Assembly (NCBI GenBank): GCA_029855985.1
Contig: JAGSHR010000144.1
Span: 1-6,497, forward strand
Direction: 5' to 3'
Source of the DNA: Candidatus Njordarchaeota archaeon
GTDB lineage: Archaea; Thermoproteota; JANJXX01; Panguiarchaeales; Panguiarchaeaceae
DNA length: 6,497 bases
Position 1 is the stretch's first letter. Each line of letters begins with the position of its first letter. A program made the translations under genes and the position numbers. Below the pieces are notes generated by a model. The model ran no database searches. It was not told the origin of the DNA and was given only the letters and a program-made list of their open reading frames with translations. Of the stretch, positions 6,491-6,497 are shown one piece after another.

Positions 6491-6497
6491 AACAACA

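Larger units (their letters stand above)
6374..6497 (+). CRISPR. CRISPR array, leader end (continues past the window)
   Basis: Two identical 36-bp repeats at 6374-6409 and 6455-6490 flank one 45-bp spacer, giving an 81-bp period. The last 7 bases of the window begin a second spacer. Two exact 36-mers at this spacing directly downstream of a complete csm operon make the call secure. The repeat ends in ATTGCGAC, which matches the crRNA 5' handle reported for Thermus thermophilus type III complexes (from memory) and fixes the transcription direction as +. Cas6 would cut after 6401 and after 6482. No cas6 is in the window. Confidence 0.93.

Overview
The window is a type III-A (Csm) CRISPR-Cas locus read entirely from the + strand. 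It holds cas10/csm1, csm2, csm3, csm4 and csm5, then an untranslated leader of about 110 bp and the first two repeats of a CRISPR array that runs off the right edge. cas10 is open at the left edge and lacks only its first few codons.

The genes are packed as one transcription unit. csm2 starts inside the end of cas10, a 19-nt gap precedes csm3, and csm3/csm4 and csm4/csm5 overlap by 4 nt (ATGA). The Shine-Dalgarno sites are strong and purine-rich (GGAGGTGA, and GGGGTGA twice). Arg AGA/AGG and Ile ATA codons are frequent, the DNA is AT-rich, and a TTTAAATA box lies in the leader. Together these suggest a thermophile, more likely an archaeon, but a thermophilic bacterium cannot be excluded from this window.

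The complex looks catalytically complete. Cas10 keeps its HD nuclease motif, a zinc-ribbon Cys4 set and the SGGDD cyclase motif. Csm3 keeps the Asp that cuts target RNA, Csm4 caps the crRNA 5' end, Csm2 forms the small-subunit filament, and Csm5 caps the 3' end. The crRNA would come from the adjoining array, whose 36-bp repeat ends in ATTGCGAC, the expected 8-nt 5' handle. No cas6, cas1/cas2 or csm6/csx1-type effector is visible, so processing, adaptation and the cyclic-oligoadenylate-activated nuclease must be encoded elsewhere.

The most unusual signal is base composition. The + strand is strongly G+T-rich in the first ~1 kb of cas10, mixed in the middle, and almost free of G and T at the 3' end of csm5. 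Codon choice and amino-acid composition change with it. Other points of interest are an extended Csm3 C-terminus, a GC-rich block abutting the first repeat, a leader segment that resembles the first spacer, and G-runs across the Cas10 cyclase motif.
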